Source: FEN-680 sp036845225 (lineage in GTDB: Bacteria > Actinomycetota > Geothermincolia > Fen-727 > Anoxymicrobiaceae). From it: a DNA stretch of 63,499 nt. The notes beneath the pieces are model-generated. The model made no database searches. It was not told the origin of the DNA and was given only the letters and a program-made list of their open reading frames with translations. This document shows, piece after piece, positions 15,462 through 24,494 of the stretch (position 1 is the first letter of the stretch; each line of letters begins with the position of its first letter). The DNA is taken from assembly GCA_036845225.1 (NCBI GenBank), contig DAIUEJ010000011.1, positions 1 through 63,499 on the forward strand, in the 5' to 3' direction. Made by a program: the position numbers and the translations under genes.

Positions 15462-17990
15462 TTATTCCGCGCTGACCTTCAGGGTATCAGCCTCGACGTG
15501 CACCTTCGCGGTGCCGCCGGGCTTGAGCTCCTCGCCGAGTATCATATCGGACAGCGGCCCTTCGACCTGGTCCTGGATGATGCGCTTCGCCGGGCGCGCT
15601 CCCATGGCGGGGTCGTAGCCGGCCCTGGCCAGGTAAGCCACCGCCTCGTCCGTGACGTCAAGCGACAACTCCTGGTCCTTGAGCCTCTTCTCGAGCCCGT
15701 CCAGGAGCAGCCTGATGACCTGCTTCACCTGTTCCTCGGTGAGCGGCTTGAACACGATCACGTCGTCCATGCGGTTCACCAGCTCCGGCGAGGTCGCGGA
15801 CACCAGCAGCCTGGTGACCTCCGACTTGAGCTGTTCCGCGCTCATGCCGGCGGCCGCGCCCTGGTAGAAGAGGTCGGCGCCGACGTTCGTGGTGAGGATG
15901 ATGGTGTTCCTGAAGTTGATGGCTCGCCCCTGGCCGTCGGTGAGGCACCCGGCGTCAGCGACCTGCAGCAGCAGGTTCAGGACCTGGGGGTGCGCCTTGT
16001 CCATCTCGTCGAGCAGCACCACCGAGTAGGGCTGGAACCTGACCTTCTCCGTCAACTGTCCGCCCTCCTCGTAGCCGGCGTACCCCGGCGGTGCCCCGAT
16101 GAGCCTGGAGACGGACTCTTTCTCGACGAACTCGGACATGTCTATCCTCACCAGCGCGTCGTCGTTGTCGAACAGGAAACCTGCCAGCGCCCGTGCGAGC
16201 TCCGTCTTCCCCACGCCGGTCGGCCCAGCGAAGATGAAGCTGCCGTTCGGCTTGTGCGGGTCCTTGAGGCCGGCCCTGCTGCGCTTGACCACGTCCGCGA
16301 CCGCGCTCACCGCCTCCTCCTGGTTGACTATCCTCTGGTGAAGGACCTCTTCCATCGCAAGCAGTCGCTTCTTCTCGGGCTCGATCATCTTTGTGAGCGG
16401 TATGCCGGTCATCCCGGAGACCACGTTCGCGATGTCTTCCGCGATGACGGCCCGCGGCTGGCCGCCTGATTTCTCGTTCGCCATCGCCACCGCGCCGCAC
16501 GCCTCATCGACGAGGTCGATCGCCTTGTCGGGAAGGAACCTGTCGGTGATGTACTGGTTGGACAGTGTCACCGCGGCCGACACCGCCTCGTGGGAGACCG
16601 TGACGCCGTGGTGTTTCTCGAACCGCTCGCGAATACCCTCCAGCATCTCGATGGCCTGCGCGATGGTCGGCTCGCCCACCATCACCGGCTGGAACCGGCG
16701 CGCGAGAGCGGGGTCTTTCTCGATGTACTTGCGGTACTCTTCCTTGGTGGTCGCGCCGATCATGTGGAGCTTGCCTCGCGCCAGCGCCGGCTTCAGGATG
16801 TTGCCGGCATCGGTGCTGCCCTCGCTGGCGCCGGCGCCCACCAGGGTGTGGCTCTCGTCAATGAAAAGTATGGCGGCATCCCCGAGCGACTCGACCTGCT
16901 TGAGCAGGTCTTCCATCCGCTGTTCGAACTCGCCCCGCATCTGCGTTCCCGCGATTATGGACGGCAGGTCGACCTCGTAGACCCTGCAACCGCGCAGCCG
17001 CGCCGGCACGTCGCCCGACACGATGTGCTCGGCGAGGGCCTCCACGACCGCGGTCTTTCCCACCCCCGGCTCGCCCAGCAGTATCGGGTTGTTCTTCGAC
17101 ATCCTGGAGAGGATCATCTCGACCCTGTTCAGCTCGACGTCCCGCCCGACAACCGGCATCAGCTTCCCCTGCTCGGCGTCGCTCGTCAGGTCGCGCGCGT
17201 ATTTCGCCAGCGGGTTCACGTCGACGGCCGGCGCGGGTTCGCCCTGTGCCTGCGGGCCCATCAGCTGGTCGACGAGCGTGGCTTCCTGTACGGTCGTCGA
17301 CTCCCTGGAAATCCTCGCGGATGCCGACTGCTGGAGCTCAGACTTCAGCGCGTCGAGGTTGACGCCTATCTGGTCGAGCCAGCGCGTCGAGCTCACCTGC
17401 GGCAGCTCGAGCATGGCCAGCACCAGGTGCTCAGGCTCGGTGAAGTCGGAGGACATGCCCTGGGCCATGCTCGACGCCAGCTCGAGGACCTTCAGCGTGT
17501 TCTGCTGCATCTCCGGGTGCTGGCTCGGCAGCGGCGTCTCGCCGGCATTCACGCCGGGTTCAGGCTTTGCCTGCTTGAGCGCTTTTTCCTCGGCTGACAC
17601 CAGCTTCTGGATGTTGATGCCGTACCGCTCGAGGATCTGCCTGGCGGGATGATCCAGCTGGCAGACGCCCATCAGCAACTGGAAGGTCCCGATCGCGTAG
17701 AGGCCCATGTCGCGCGTCACGTTCTCGGCGTTGCTCAGCGCCTGCTGCGTCGCGCTCGAGTATCCCTGGAACGTGCCGAACCGCTGGGTCGGGAAGTGGT
17801 GCTCGTTGAAGAGCTCCGGGATCAGTTGCCCGGCGGCTCCGGTTTCTTTTTTCACCGCGAGGTTGGGAAGGACGTTCGTGAAGCGGTAGGCGCAGAGGCC
17901 GCAGAGCATCAGCATTCGCTGCTCGCCCGACTGATTGCGGACGGTCATCTTCATCGACGCGGGCCGTCGGTTGCAGCTTTCGCAGAGCAA
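15462..17990 (-). CDS. clpC: ClpC-type AAA+ unfoldase with N-terminal zinc finger
   Basis: 842 residues assuming a TTG start at 17990, preceded by GGGGG; in-frame codons further upstream give an unlikely Arg/His-rich extension. Order: a four-Cys zinc finger (CESC...CGLC, residues 3-38, McsA-like), a Clp N-domain, AAA1 with Walker A GEPGVGKT and DESHTLVG, a short linker, AAA2 with GPTGVGKT and LLDEMDKAH, and a C-terminal small domain. It unfolds proteins for ClpP. The fused zinc finger replaces a separate McsA adaptor. No CtsR or HrcA box was seen. Confidence 0.88.
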   Translation of the reverse strand: MLCESCNRRPASMKMTVRNQSGEQRMLMLCGLCAYRFTNVLPNLAVKKETGAAGQLIPELFNEHHFPTQRFGTFQGYSSATQQALSNAENVTRDMGLYAIGTFQLLMGVCQLDHPARQILERYGINIQKLVSAEEKALKQAKPEPGVNAGETPLPSQHPEMQQNTLKVLELASSMAQGMSSDFTEPEHLVLAMLELPQVSSTRWLDQIGVNLDALKSELQQSASARISRESTTVQEATLVDQLMGPQAQGEPAPAVDVNPLAKYARDLTSDAEQGKLMPVVGRDVELNRVEMILSRMSKNNPILLGEPGVGKTAVVEALAEHIVSGDVPARLRGCRVYEVDLPSIIAGTQMRGEFEQRMEDLLKQVESLGDAAILFIDESHTLVGAGASEGSTDAGNILKPALARGKLHMIGATTKEEYRKYIEKDPALARRFQPVMVGEPTIAQAIEMLEGIRERFEKHHGVTVSHEAVSAAVTLSNQYITDRFLPDKAIDLVDEACGAVAMANEKSGGQPRAVIAEDIANVVSGMTGIPLTKMIEPEKKRLLAMEEVLHQRIVNQEEAVSAVADVVKRSRAGLKDPHKPNGSFIFAGPTGVGKTELARALAGFLFDNDDALVRIDMSEFVEKESVSRLIGAPPGYAGYEEGGQLTEKVRFQPYSVVLLDEMDKAHPQVLNLLLQVADAGCLTDGQGRAINFRNTIILTTNVGADLFYQGAAAGMSAEQLKSEVTRLLVSATSPELVNRMDDVIVFKPLTEEQVKQVIRLLLDGLEKRLKDQELSLDVTDEAVAYLARAGYDPAMGARPAKRIIQDQVEGPLSDMILGEELKPGGTAKVHVEADTLKVSAE

Positions 17991-18205
17991 GTGTTTCCCC
18001 CGGTTGGAATGCGGACCGGCAATGACTGTCCTTGCGATAATATAGCACAAGGCGCCCCGGCCCCCGGAGGAGTGATGACGGCGGCGCGCGCCTTCGCGAA
18101 GGGCGGCGTGATGAGGCGCAATGAGTCCCTTCCACGGTTGCCCATAATCAATCAACACGGGGGCTCGTTATGGTAATCTAGTGCTCTGCCGTGCTCCAGA
18201 CCTTC

Positions 18206-18232
18206 TTGACACGGCTCCATGCGAGTGATAAT
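18206..18232 (+). promoter_or_regulatory. Candidate promoter of the hdrCBA operon
   Basis: A perfect TTGACA at 18206-18211 is followed by GATAAT at 18227-18232. The 15-base spacer is shorter than ideal. It lies about 50 bases upstream of the HdrC start. Confidence 0.45.
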
Positions 18233-18280
18233 GACTAAACGGTCACAAACGATATCCGTTTGAAGGGGAAGCGCGTCTTC

Positions 18281-18826
18281 ATGATAAACACCGTGAACAG
18301 GCGGCTCGAGGAGTCCCTCGAGGAGCGTACGGGGCAGAAGGTCCGGGACTGCTACCAGTGCAAGAAATGCTCGGCGGGATGCCCGGTGGCGTTCGCAATG
18401 GACCTCGTACCTCACGAGGTCATGAAGATGGTGCAGTACGGCCAGGAGCAGCGCCTCCTGAAGTGCTCCACCATCTGGCTGTGCGCGTCCTGCGAGACCT
18501 GCTCCACGCGCTGCCCGAACGAGATCGACATCGCGGGCGTCATGGACGGCCTGCGCCAGATGGCGCTCGAAAAAGGCGTTGCGCCCGCGGAGAGCGACGT
18601 CGTGCTCTTCCACAGGTCTTTCCTGAACGGCATCAGGCTCACGGGAAAGACGAACGAGCCTGTTCTGATGGGCCCGTACAAGCTGCTGAGCAGGAACCTC
18701 TTCGACGACATGGGCCTCGCCGCCGTGATGATGTTCAAGCGCAAGCTCAAGATAATCCCGCGGCTGACCAGGGACCGCAAGGCGATAAGCAGGATCTTCT
18801 CCAGGACAAGGGGTGGTGCCAGATGA
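18281..18826 (+). CDS. hdrC: Heterodisulfide reductase subunit C-like protein
   Basis: 181 residues from the ATG at 18281, chosen over an in-frame TTG at 18260 because AAGGGG lies between them. Two [4Fe-4S] motifs typical of HdrC: CYQCKKCSAGCP near 25 and CASCETCSTRCP near 68. A basic C-terminal tail follows. HdrC passes electrons between HdrA and HdrB in flavin-based bifurcating complexes. Its stop overlaps the HdrB start (ATGA). Confidence 0.92.
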   Translation: MINTVNRRLEESLEERTGQKVRDCYQCKKCSAGCPVAFAMDLVPHEVMKMVQYGQEQRLLKCSTIWLCASCETCSTRCPNEIDIAGVMDGLRQMALEKGVAPAESDVVLFHRSFLNGIRLTGKTNEPVLMGPYKLLSRNLFDDMGLAAVMMFKRKLKIIPRLTRDRKAISRIFSRTRGGAR

Positions 18827-19707
18827 AGCGCCTCTCCTTCTCGTACTTCCCCGGCTGCTCGCAGTCGGGTTCGGCGGAGGAGTTCGGGCTGTCCACGGAA
18901 GCGGTCTGCGGCGCGCTGGGCATCGAGCTGGAGGAGCTGCCGGACTGGAGCTGCTGCGGCGCGTCCTCGGCCCACATGACGAACGACGCTCTCTCCATCG
19001 CGCTGCCCGGGCGCGACCTCGCGCTCGCAAAGCAGATCGGCAAAGACATGCTGGTTGTCTGCGCCGCGTGCTACTCGAGGATGAAAGTGGCGCAGAAGCG
19101 CCTGCTCTCTGATGAGAAGCTCGCGAAAGAGGTCGCCGGGATGGTCGGGGCTGACCCGCGGTTTTCCGGAGAGATAAGACACCTGCTCGACGTCCTGGTC
19201 AACGACGTGGGAATGCCCGAGATCAAGCGGTGGGTGCGCCGCGACCTCGCAGGCCTCAAGGCTGTCCCTTACTACGGATGCCTGCTGGTGAGGCCGCCCG
19301 AGATATCGTGTTGCGACTCCGTGGAGAACCCCACCGAGCTGGACTCTTTCCTGGAGGCGCTGGGGGTCGAGGTGAGGCCGTGGTCGTTCAAGACCGATTG
19401 CTGCGGTGGGAGCCTCTCCCTTTCGAGGAGCGACATCGTCGAGAAGCTCGTCAACAAGCTCTTCACGCGGGCGGAAGAGGCCGGGGCGAACTGCATCGTT
19501 ACCGCGTGCCCGATGTGCGCCGCGAACCTGGAGATGCGTCAGCAGCCGGGCAAGTTCGACTTCAAACTGCTCCACAAAATGCCCGTGCTTTACTTCACCG
19601 AGTTGCTGGGGCTCGCCCTCGGGCTCGACTCCGATGACTGGTTCAAGAGCCATATCATCAACCCGATGCCTCTCTTGAAAGAACTCGACCTCGCGGGGAA
19701 GAAATAA
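18823..19707 (+). CDS. hdrB: Heterodisulfide reductase subunit B-like protein (two CCG domains)
   Basis: 294 residues. Two cysteine-rich CCG domains bind the catalytic noncubane clusters: first FPGCSQSG...SCCGASS...CAACYSRM, second YYGCLL...DCCGGSL...CPMCAANLE. HdrB is the disulfide/thiol-handling subunit of Hdr complexes. This is the only HdrB in the window, so it might also serve the second Hdr locus at 34-45 kb. Start overlaps the hdrC stop by 4 bases and the next gene follows its own stop directly. Confidence 0.92.
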   Translation: MKRLSFSYFPGCSQSGSAEEFGLSTEAVCGALGIELEELPDWSCCGASSAHMTNDALSIALPGRDLALAKQIGKDMLVVCAACYSRMKVAQKRLLSDEKLAKEVAGMVGADPRFSGEIRHLLDVLVNDVGMPEIKRWVRRDLAGLKAVPYYGCLLVRPPEISCCDSVENPTELDSFLEALGVEVRPWSFKTDCCGGSLSLSRSDIVEKLVNKLFTRAEEAGANCIVTACPMCAANLEMRQQPGKFDFKLLHKMPVLYFTELLGLALGLDSDDWFKSHIINPMPLLKELDLAGKK

Positions 19708-22700
19708 GTGGCTGAGAACAAGCCTTCCGCCAAACCGGCCGCAAAGAAGGCCGCGAAGAAAGAGACAGCGAAGAAACCCGCCGCCGGCAAGCCCGCAAAG
19801 AAGACGGCAGCGAAAAAGGCTGCGGCGAAGAAGCCCGCGAAGAAGCCCGCCGCGAGGAAATCCGCCGTCAAAGCGCCGGCCGCTCCCGCGAAGGCCACTC
19901 CCGTCGGCGCGGTCATGGTAGTCGGCGGGGGCATCGGCGGAGTCCAGGCTTCGCTCGACCTCGTCGACATGGGCTACCGCGTATACATGGTCGACTCCGG
20001 CCCGTCGATCGGCGGGGTGATGGGACAACTCGACAAGACTTTCCCGACCAACGACTGCTCGATGTGCATCCTCTCGCCAAAGCTGGTCGAGGTCGGCTCG
20101 AACAGGAACATCAAGCTCATGACCCTGACCGACGTCGTCGGGGTCGAGGGCGAGCCGGGCGACTTCAAGGTGACGGTGCGCGTCCGGCCGCGGTTCGTCG
20201 ACATCGAGAAGTGCACCGGCTGCGGCATCTGCACGGAGAAGTGCCGTGTAAAGGTGAAAGACCCTTACAACGCCAACCTCTCGCGCACTCCGCTCATCAG
20301 GGTCCCGTTCCCCCAGGCGGTGCCGGGCGCCGCCTTCATCGACCCGAAGATGTGCCTCTACCTGCTGAAGGGGAAGTGCGGAAACTGCAAGGAGGAGTGC
20401 CCGGCGGGCGCCGTCGACTACGACCAGAAGGAGCGCACCGAAGTGATCGAGGTGGGCTCCATCGTGCTGGCCTCGGGGTACAAGCCTTTTGACGCCAGGG
20501 CGCGGGCTGAGTACGGCTACGGCGTCTACGAAAACGTCGTCACGAGCCTGGAGTTCGAGAGGATACTGGCGGCGAACGGCCCGACCGGCGGGCACGTGGT
20601 GCGCCGCTCGGACGGCGGCCCGGTGAAAAAGCTGGCCTTCATCCAGTGCGTCGGCTCGCGCGACTCCACCGCCGGCAACACCTACTGCTCCTCCGTATGC
20701 TGTATGTACGCGACGAAGCAGTCGATCATCGCGAAAGAGCACGAGCGCTCTATCGACCCGACAATCTTCTTTATCGACATGCGCGCCTACGGCAAGGGCT
20801 TCGAGGAGTATTACCAGAAGTCGAAGGACGAGCAGGGTATCAGGTATGTGCGGTGCCTCGCGTCCTACGCGAAGGAGCTCCAGCCGACCGGCAACATCCT
20901 CATCGGGTACGTGGACCCCGAAGGCAACACCGTCGAAGAGGAGTTCGACCTGGTGGTCCTTTCCGTGGGCATCGAGCCGGACGCGGCTGTGCTTGCCTCA
21001 GCGGTGGGCGTCGAATTGAACGAGCACGGGTTCGTGGCCTCCGACAAGTTCTTTTCGGTGGAGACTTCCCGAGAGGGCGTCTTCGCCTGTGGGGCGATCG
21101 AGAGCCCCAAGGACATACCGGACAGCGTCGTCCAGGCGAGCGCGTCCGCCGGGATGGCGAGCGCGAAGCTGACCGCCGGCAGGGGAGAGCTCATCGAGCG
21201 GATCGAGTACCCGCCGGAGCGCGACGTCGCGGGCGAAGAGCCGAGGATCGGCGCCGTCATCTGCCGATGCGGCACAAACATCGGCGGGGTCGTGGACGTG
21301 CCGGCCGTGGTCGACTACGCGAGGACCCTGCCCGGGGTGGTCTTCGCGGAGGAGCGCCTCTACGCCTGCAGCCAGGACGCGCAGGAGTGGATAAGAGAGA
21401 CCGTGAGGGAGCACGGGCTGAACAGGCTCCTGGTGGCTTCGTGCACGCCCCGGACGCACCAGCCCCTCTTCAGGGAGACGATGCGCAGCGCCGGGCTGAA
21501 CAAGTATCTGTTCGAGATGGCGAACATACGGGAGCACTGCTCCTGGGTGCACATGAACATCCCCGAACTGGCGACCGAAAAAGCCAAGCTCCTGGTCAAG
21601 ATGGGGACCGAGAAGGCCGCTCTCCTGGAGCCTCTCTCAGAAGGCGTCTCGCCGGTTACGCCGAGGGCGCTGGTGATCGGCGGGGGCGGCGCGGGCATGA
21701 CCGCGGCGCTGCAACTGGCCGACGCCGGGTTCACCACCTACCTCGTCGAGAAAGACCGCGAGCTCGGCGGCAACATGCGCCACATCTCCAAGACCATCGA
21801 GGGCGGGGACGTGCAGCGGAAGCTCGAGGAGCTCAAGGCGCGCGTGCTGGCCCACAAGAACGTTGGGCTGTTCCTCGGCTCGGAGGTCGAGTCAGTGGAC
21901 GGGTTCATCGGCAGCTTCCACACCACGGTGGACACGCCCGAGGGCCCGGTGGAACTCGACCACGGCATCGTGGTGGTGGCGACGGGCGGCCTCGAGTACG
22001 AGCCAGAGCCGGGCGAGTACGGATGGGGCACCGACGAGCGGGTGATCACCCAGACCGAGCTCGAGCGCCGCATCGCCGAGGAGCCGGAGTCTCTCGCCGG
22101 CGCGCGGGACGTGGTGATGGTCCAGTGCGTCGGCTCGCGAAACGAGGAGCATCCCTACTGCAGCAAGATCTGCTGCGGCATCGCCGTAAAGAACGCGGTA
22201 GCCCTCAAGGGTGTCAACCCGGAGGCGCAGGTCAACGTCTGCTACCGGGACCTGCGCACCTACGGCTTCAAAGAAGACCACTACCTCGAGGCGCGCGACC
22301 TCGGGGTGAACTTCATCCGTTTCGAGAAAGAGCAGCCGCCCGCTGTAGTGGACGTCATGGGCGACCCTCAGGTCCGTGTCGCCGACGCCAACATCAGGGG
22401 CGAGGAAGTAGTGCTCAATCCGGACCTGGTGGTTCTCTCTTGCGGGGTGGTCGCGAACCCGGACGCGCGCTCTCTGGGGCCGAAGCTCAAGGTGCCTCTG
22501 ACCTCCGACGGTTTCTTCCTCGAGGCGCACGTGAAGCTGCGCCCGGTGGACTTCGCGACCGACGGGGTCTTCCTGGCCGGCCTCGCGCACTATCCCAAGA
22601 CCATCGCCGAGAGCCTCACCCAGGCGTGCGCCGCGGCGGCGCGTGCCGAGTCGGTCCTCTCCAAGCCTGAGGTCGTGACCGAAGGGGTGGTCGCGTTCGT

Positions 22701-22920
22701 CGACGAGTCGATGTGCGCCGGCTGCCGGCAGTGCGTGGCCGTCTGCAGCTATGAGGCGATCTCTTTCGACGAGGAGAAGGGCGTAGCGGTGGTGAACAGT
22801 TCGCTCTGTAAAGGATGCGGCGCCTGCGCCGCCGCCTGCACCTCGGGAGCAAACCGGCTGCTGGGCTTCAAGCCGGAACAGATCTACGCGCAGATCATGG
22901 CCGCCTGCGGCGGCGTCTAG
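19708..22920 (+). CDS. hdrA: Double-length HdrA (HdrA-HdrA fusion) with Lys/Ala-rich N-terminal tail
   Basis: 1070 residues, GTG start directly after the hdrB stop. Residues 1-65 are almost only Lys, Ala and Pro. Then comes one HdrA core (FAD motif VVGGGIGGVQA; NDCSMCILSPK with the redox Cys; ferredoxin CTGCGICTEKC). A second complete HdrA follows: an N-terminal domain (CRCGTNIGG near 515), FAD motif VIGGGGAGMTAA near 650, and two C-terminal ferredoxin motifs (CAGCRQCVAVC and CKGCGACAAAC). HdrA carries the bifurcating FAD. The duplication suggests a heterodimer-like pair fused in one chain, and the tail is unusual for a cytosolic flavoprotein. Confidence 0.92.
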   Translation: MAENKPSAKPAAKKAAKKETAKKPAAGKPAKKTAAKKAAAKKPAKKPAARKSAVKAPAAPAKATPVGAVMVVGGGIGGVQASLDLVDMGYRVYMVDSGPSIGGVMGQLDKTFPTNDCSMCILSPKLVEVGSNRNIKLMTLTDVVGVEGEPGDFKVTVRVRPRFVDIEKCTGCGICTEKCRVKVKDPYNANLSRTPLIRVPFPQAVPGAAFIDPKMCLYLLKGKCGNCKEECPAGAVDYDQKERTEVIEVGSIVLASGYKPFDARARAEYGYGVYENVVTSLEFERILAANGPTGGHVVRRSDGGPVKKLAFIQCVGSRDSTAGNTYCSSVCCMYATKQSIIAKEHERSIDPTIFFIDMRAYGKGFEEYYQKSKDEQGIRYVRCLASYAKELQPTGNILIGYVDPEGNTVEEEFDLVVLSVGIEPDAAVLASAVGVELNEHGFVASDKFFSVETSREGVFACGAIESPKDIPDSVVQASASAGMASAKLTAGRGELIERIEYPPERDVAGEEPRIGAVICRCGTNIGGVVDVPAVVDYARTLPGVVFAEERLYACSQDAQEWIRETVREHGLNRLLVASCTPRTHQPLFRETMRSAGLNKYLFEMANIREHCSWVHMNIPELATEKAKLLVKMGTEKAALLEPLSEGVSPVTPRALVIGGGGAGMTAALQLADAGFTTYLVEKDRELGGNMRHISKTIEGGDVQRKLEELKARVLAHKNVGLFLGSEVESVDGFIGSFHTTVDTPEGPVELDHGIVVVATGGLEYEPEPGEYGWGTDERVITQTELERRIAEEPESLAGARDVVMVQCVGSRNEEHPYCSKICCGIAVKNAVALKGVNPEAQVNVCYRDLRTYGFKEDHYLEARDLGVNFIRFEKEQPPAVVDVMGDPQVRVADANIRGEEVVLNPDLVVLSCGVVANPDARSLGPKLKVPLTSDGFFLEAHVKLRPVDFATDGVFLAGLAHYPKTIAESLTQACAAAARAESVLSKPEVVTEGVVAFVDESMCAGCRQCVAVCSYEAISFDEEKGVAVVNSSLCKGCGACAAACTSGANRLLGFKPEQIYAQIMAACGGV

Positions 22921-23121
22921 GACGCGTCAGTCGCGGTCGCTTTCCTTGAAATGTTCTTTCTTGCTTCGCCGACACTTCCGGTTCAATGACGCCGGGCAGG
23001 CCTTTATTCCAGAGGCGGAGACGCTCGTGAAGTCGTGGCTGGAATCTATGGAAAGGGGGCCTGCAATCGGGTAGAATTGAGTGTCTTTTCAAGAACAGGC
23101 CGCGCTATCTGGACGGTTGCT

Positions 23122-24441
23122 GTGAATCCACTTGCTGAAGAGTTGAACGCTACAATTAAAGAAGCGAGCCCCTCCCTTTTCGGGGTGCTCTCCGGGCTCG
23201 GCCGCGAGCTTTTCTTCCCCAGGGGGATACTGACGCAGACCGCGGAAGCCCGCGATAAAGCCCACAAGTACGACGCCACCATCGGCATCGCCCGGGAGAG
23301 CGGCCATGCCATGAACCTGAAGTGCGTCATGGACCGCGTCAACGGGCTCTCGCCCGACCAGGTGCTCGACTACGCGCCCTCAACCGGAAACGTCCAGCTC
23401 CGGCGGATGTGGAGCGAGGAGATGTACGCGAAGAACCCGTCTCTCGCCGGCAGGATCGTGAGCCTTCCGGTGGTCACCAGCGGCATCACACACGGGCTGA
23501 CCATAGCGGGCGAGATGTTCCTGGACCCGGGCGACGTGGTCTTGCTCCCGGACAAAGCCTGGGGCAACTACAACATGGTCTACGGGGTCCGGCGCGGAGC
23601 GGTAGTACGAAAGTTCCCGCTGTTCGCCGGGACCGGCTTCAACACCGCGGAGCTCGCGTCCTCGCTCTCGAAGGCGCTGGACGATAAAGGCAAGGCGTTC
23701 GTCGTACTGAACTTCCCGAACAACCCGACGGGATACTCGCTGCGCAAGAGCGAGGCCGACGCCGTGGTCGAAGCGCTGACATCGGTTTCGGGCCCCGGGC
23801 GCGACGTGGTGGTAGTGCTCGACGACGCCTACTTCGGGCTCTTCTACACCGAAGACGCCTTGCGCGAGTCGCTGTTCGGCAGGCTTGCCGACGCCAGCGA
23901 GCACGTCTTCCCGGTGAAGCTGGACGGCGTCACCAAGGAGGAGTACGCGTGGGGCCTCCGGGTGGGGTTCATCACCTTCTCCCTTAAGGCCGCCACGAAG
24001 CAGGCAGAAGCCTACACTGCCCTGGAGAAGAAGGTGGGGGGCGCGGTCAGGGGCAACATAAGCAACTGCTCGCAGCTCTCGCAGTCGATAGTCCTCGCGG
24101 CGATGTCGGACCCCGATTTCGCGAAGCAGAAAGAAGCTAAATACGAGCTCATGCGGGAGAGGGCGCAGAAGGTCCTGGAGGTCCTCGCCAAGCCCGACTA
24201 CGAGGCTTTCTGGCAGCCGTACCCGTTTAACGCCGGCTACTTCATGAGCGTCGCGCTGAAGGGCATCGACCCCGAGGAGTTCCGCGTCCGGCTGCTGGAC
24301 GGCTACGGGGTCGGGGTCATCGCGGACGGAGCCACGGACGTGCGGGTCGCGTTCTCGTGCCTGGAGATGGACGAGATTGAAGACCTGTTTGATATAATGT
24401 ACCGCTGCGCCGGGGAGATGAGAGAAGGAACGAAGGCGTAG
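23122..24441 (+). CDS. Class I/II PLP-dependent aminotransferase
   Basis: About 439 residues from GTG 23122; the start is uncertain (another in-frame ATG is at 23035, with no good ribosome site for either). Fold type I features: the NFPNNPTGYS motif, DDAYFGLFY (Asp/Tyr contacting PLP), the probable Schiff-base Lys in FPVKLDGVTKEEY, and a late Arg in VRVAFSCL. Substrate is not clear; it could be an amino-acid transaminase supplying the synthase that follows 54 bases later. Confidence 0.8.
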   Translation: MNPLAEELNATIKEASPSLFGVLSGLGRELFFPRGILTQTAEARDKAHKYDATIGIARESGHAMNLKCVMDRVNGLSPDQVLDYAPSTGNVQLRRMWSEEMYAKNPSLAGRIVSLPVVTSGITHGLTIAGEMFLDPGDVVLLPDKAWGNYNMVYGVRRGAVVRKFPLFAGTGFNTAELASSLSKALDDKGKAFVVLNFPNNPTGYSLRKSEADAVVEALTSVSGPGRDVVVVLDDAYFGLFYTEDALRESLFGRLADASEHVFPVKLDGVTKEEYAWGLRVGFITFSLKAATKQAEAYTALEKKVGGAVRGNISNCSQLSQSIVLAAMSDPDFAKQKEAKYELMRERAQKVLEVLAKPDYEAFWQPYPFNAGYFMSVALKGIDPEEFRVRLLDGYGVGVIADGATDVRVAFSCLEMDEIEDLFDIMYRCAGEMREGTKA

Positions 24442-24494
24442 CGACCCATCCGGTCTGGGCGGGCGCCTGGCCCGCGGGCAAAGGAGCGGACAAA

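Noticed and set aside
18412..20742. Long minus-strand open frame opposite hdrB/hdrA (776 codons)
   Set aside because: Low-complexity, Arg/His/Leu-rich shadow of the GC-rich plus-strand genes with no domain or ribosome site; the same holds for other long antisense frames.
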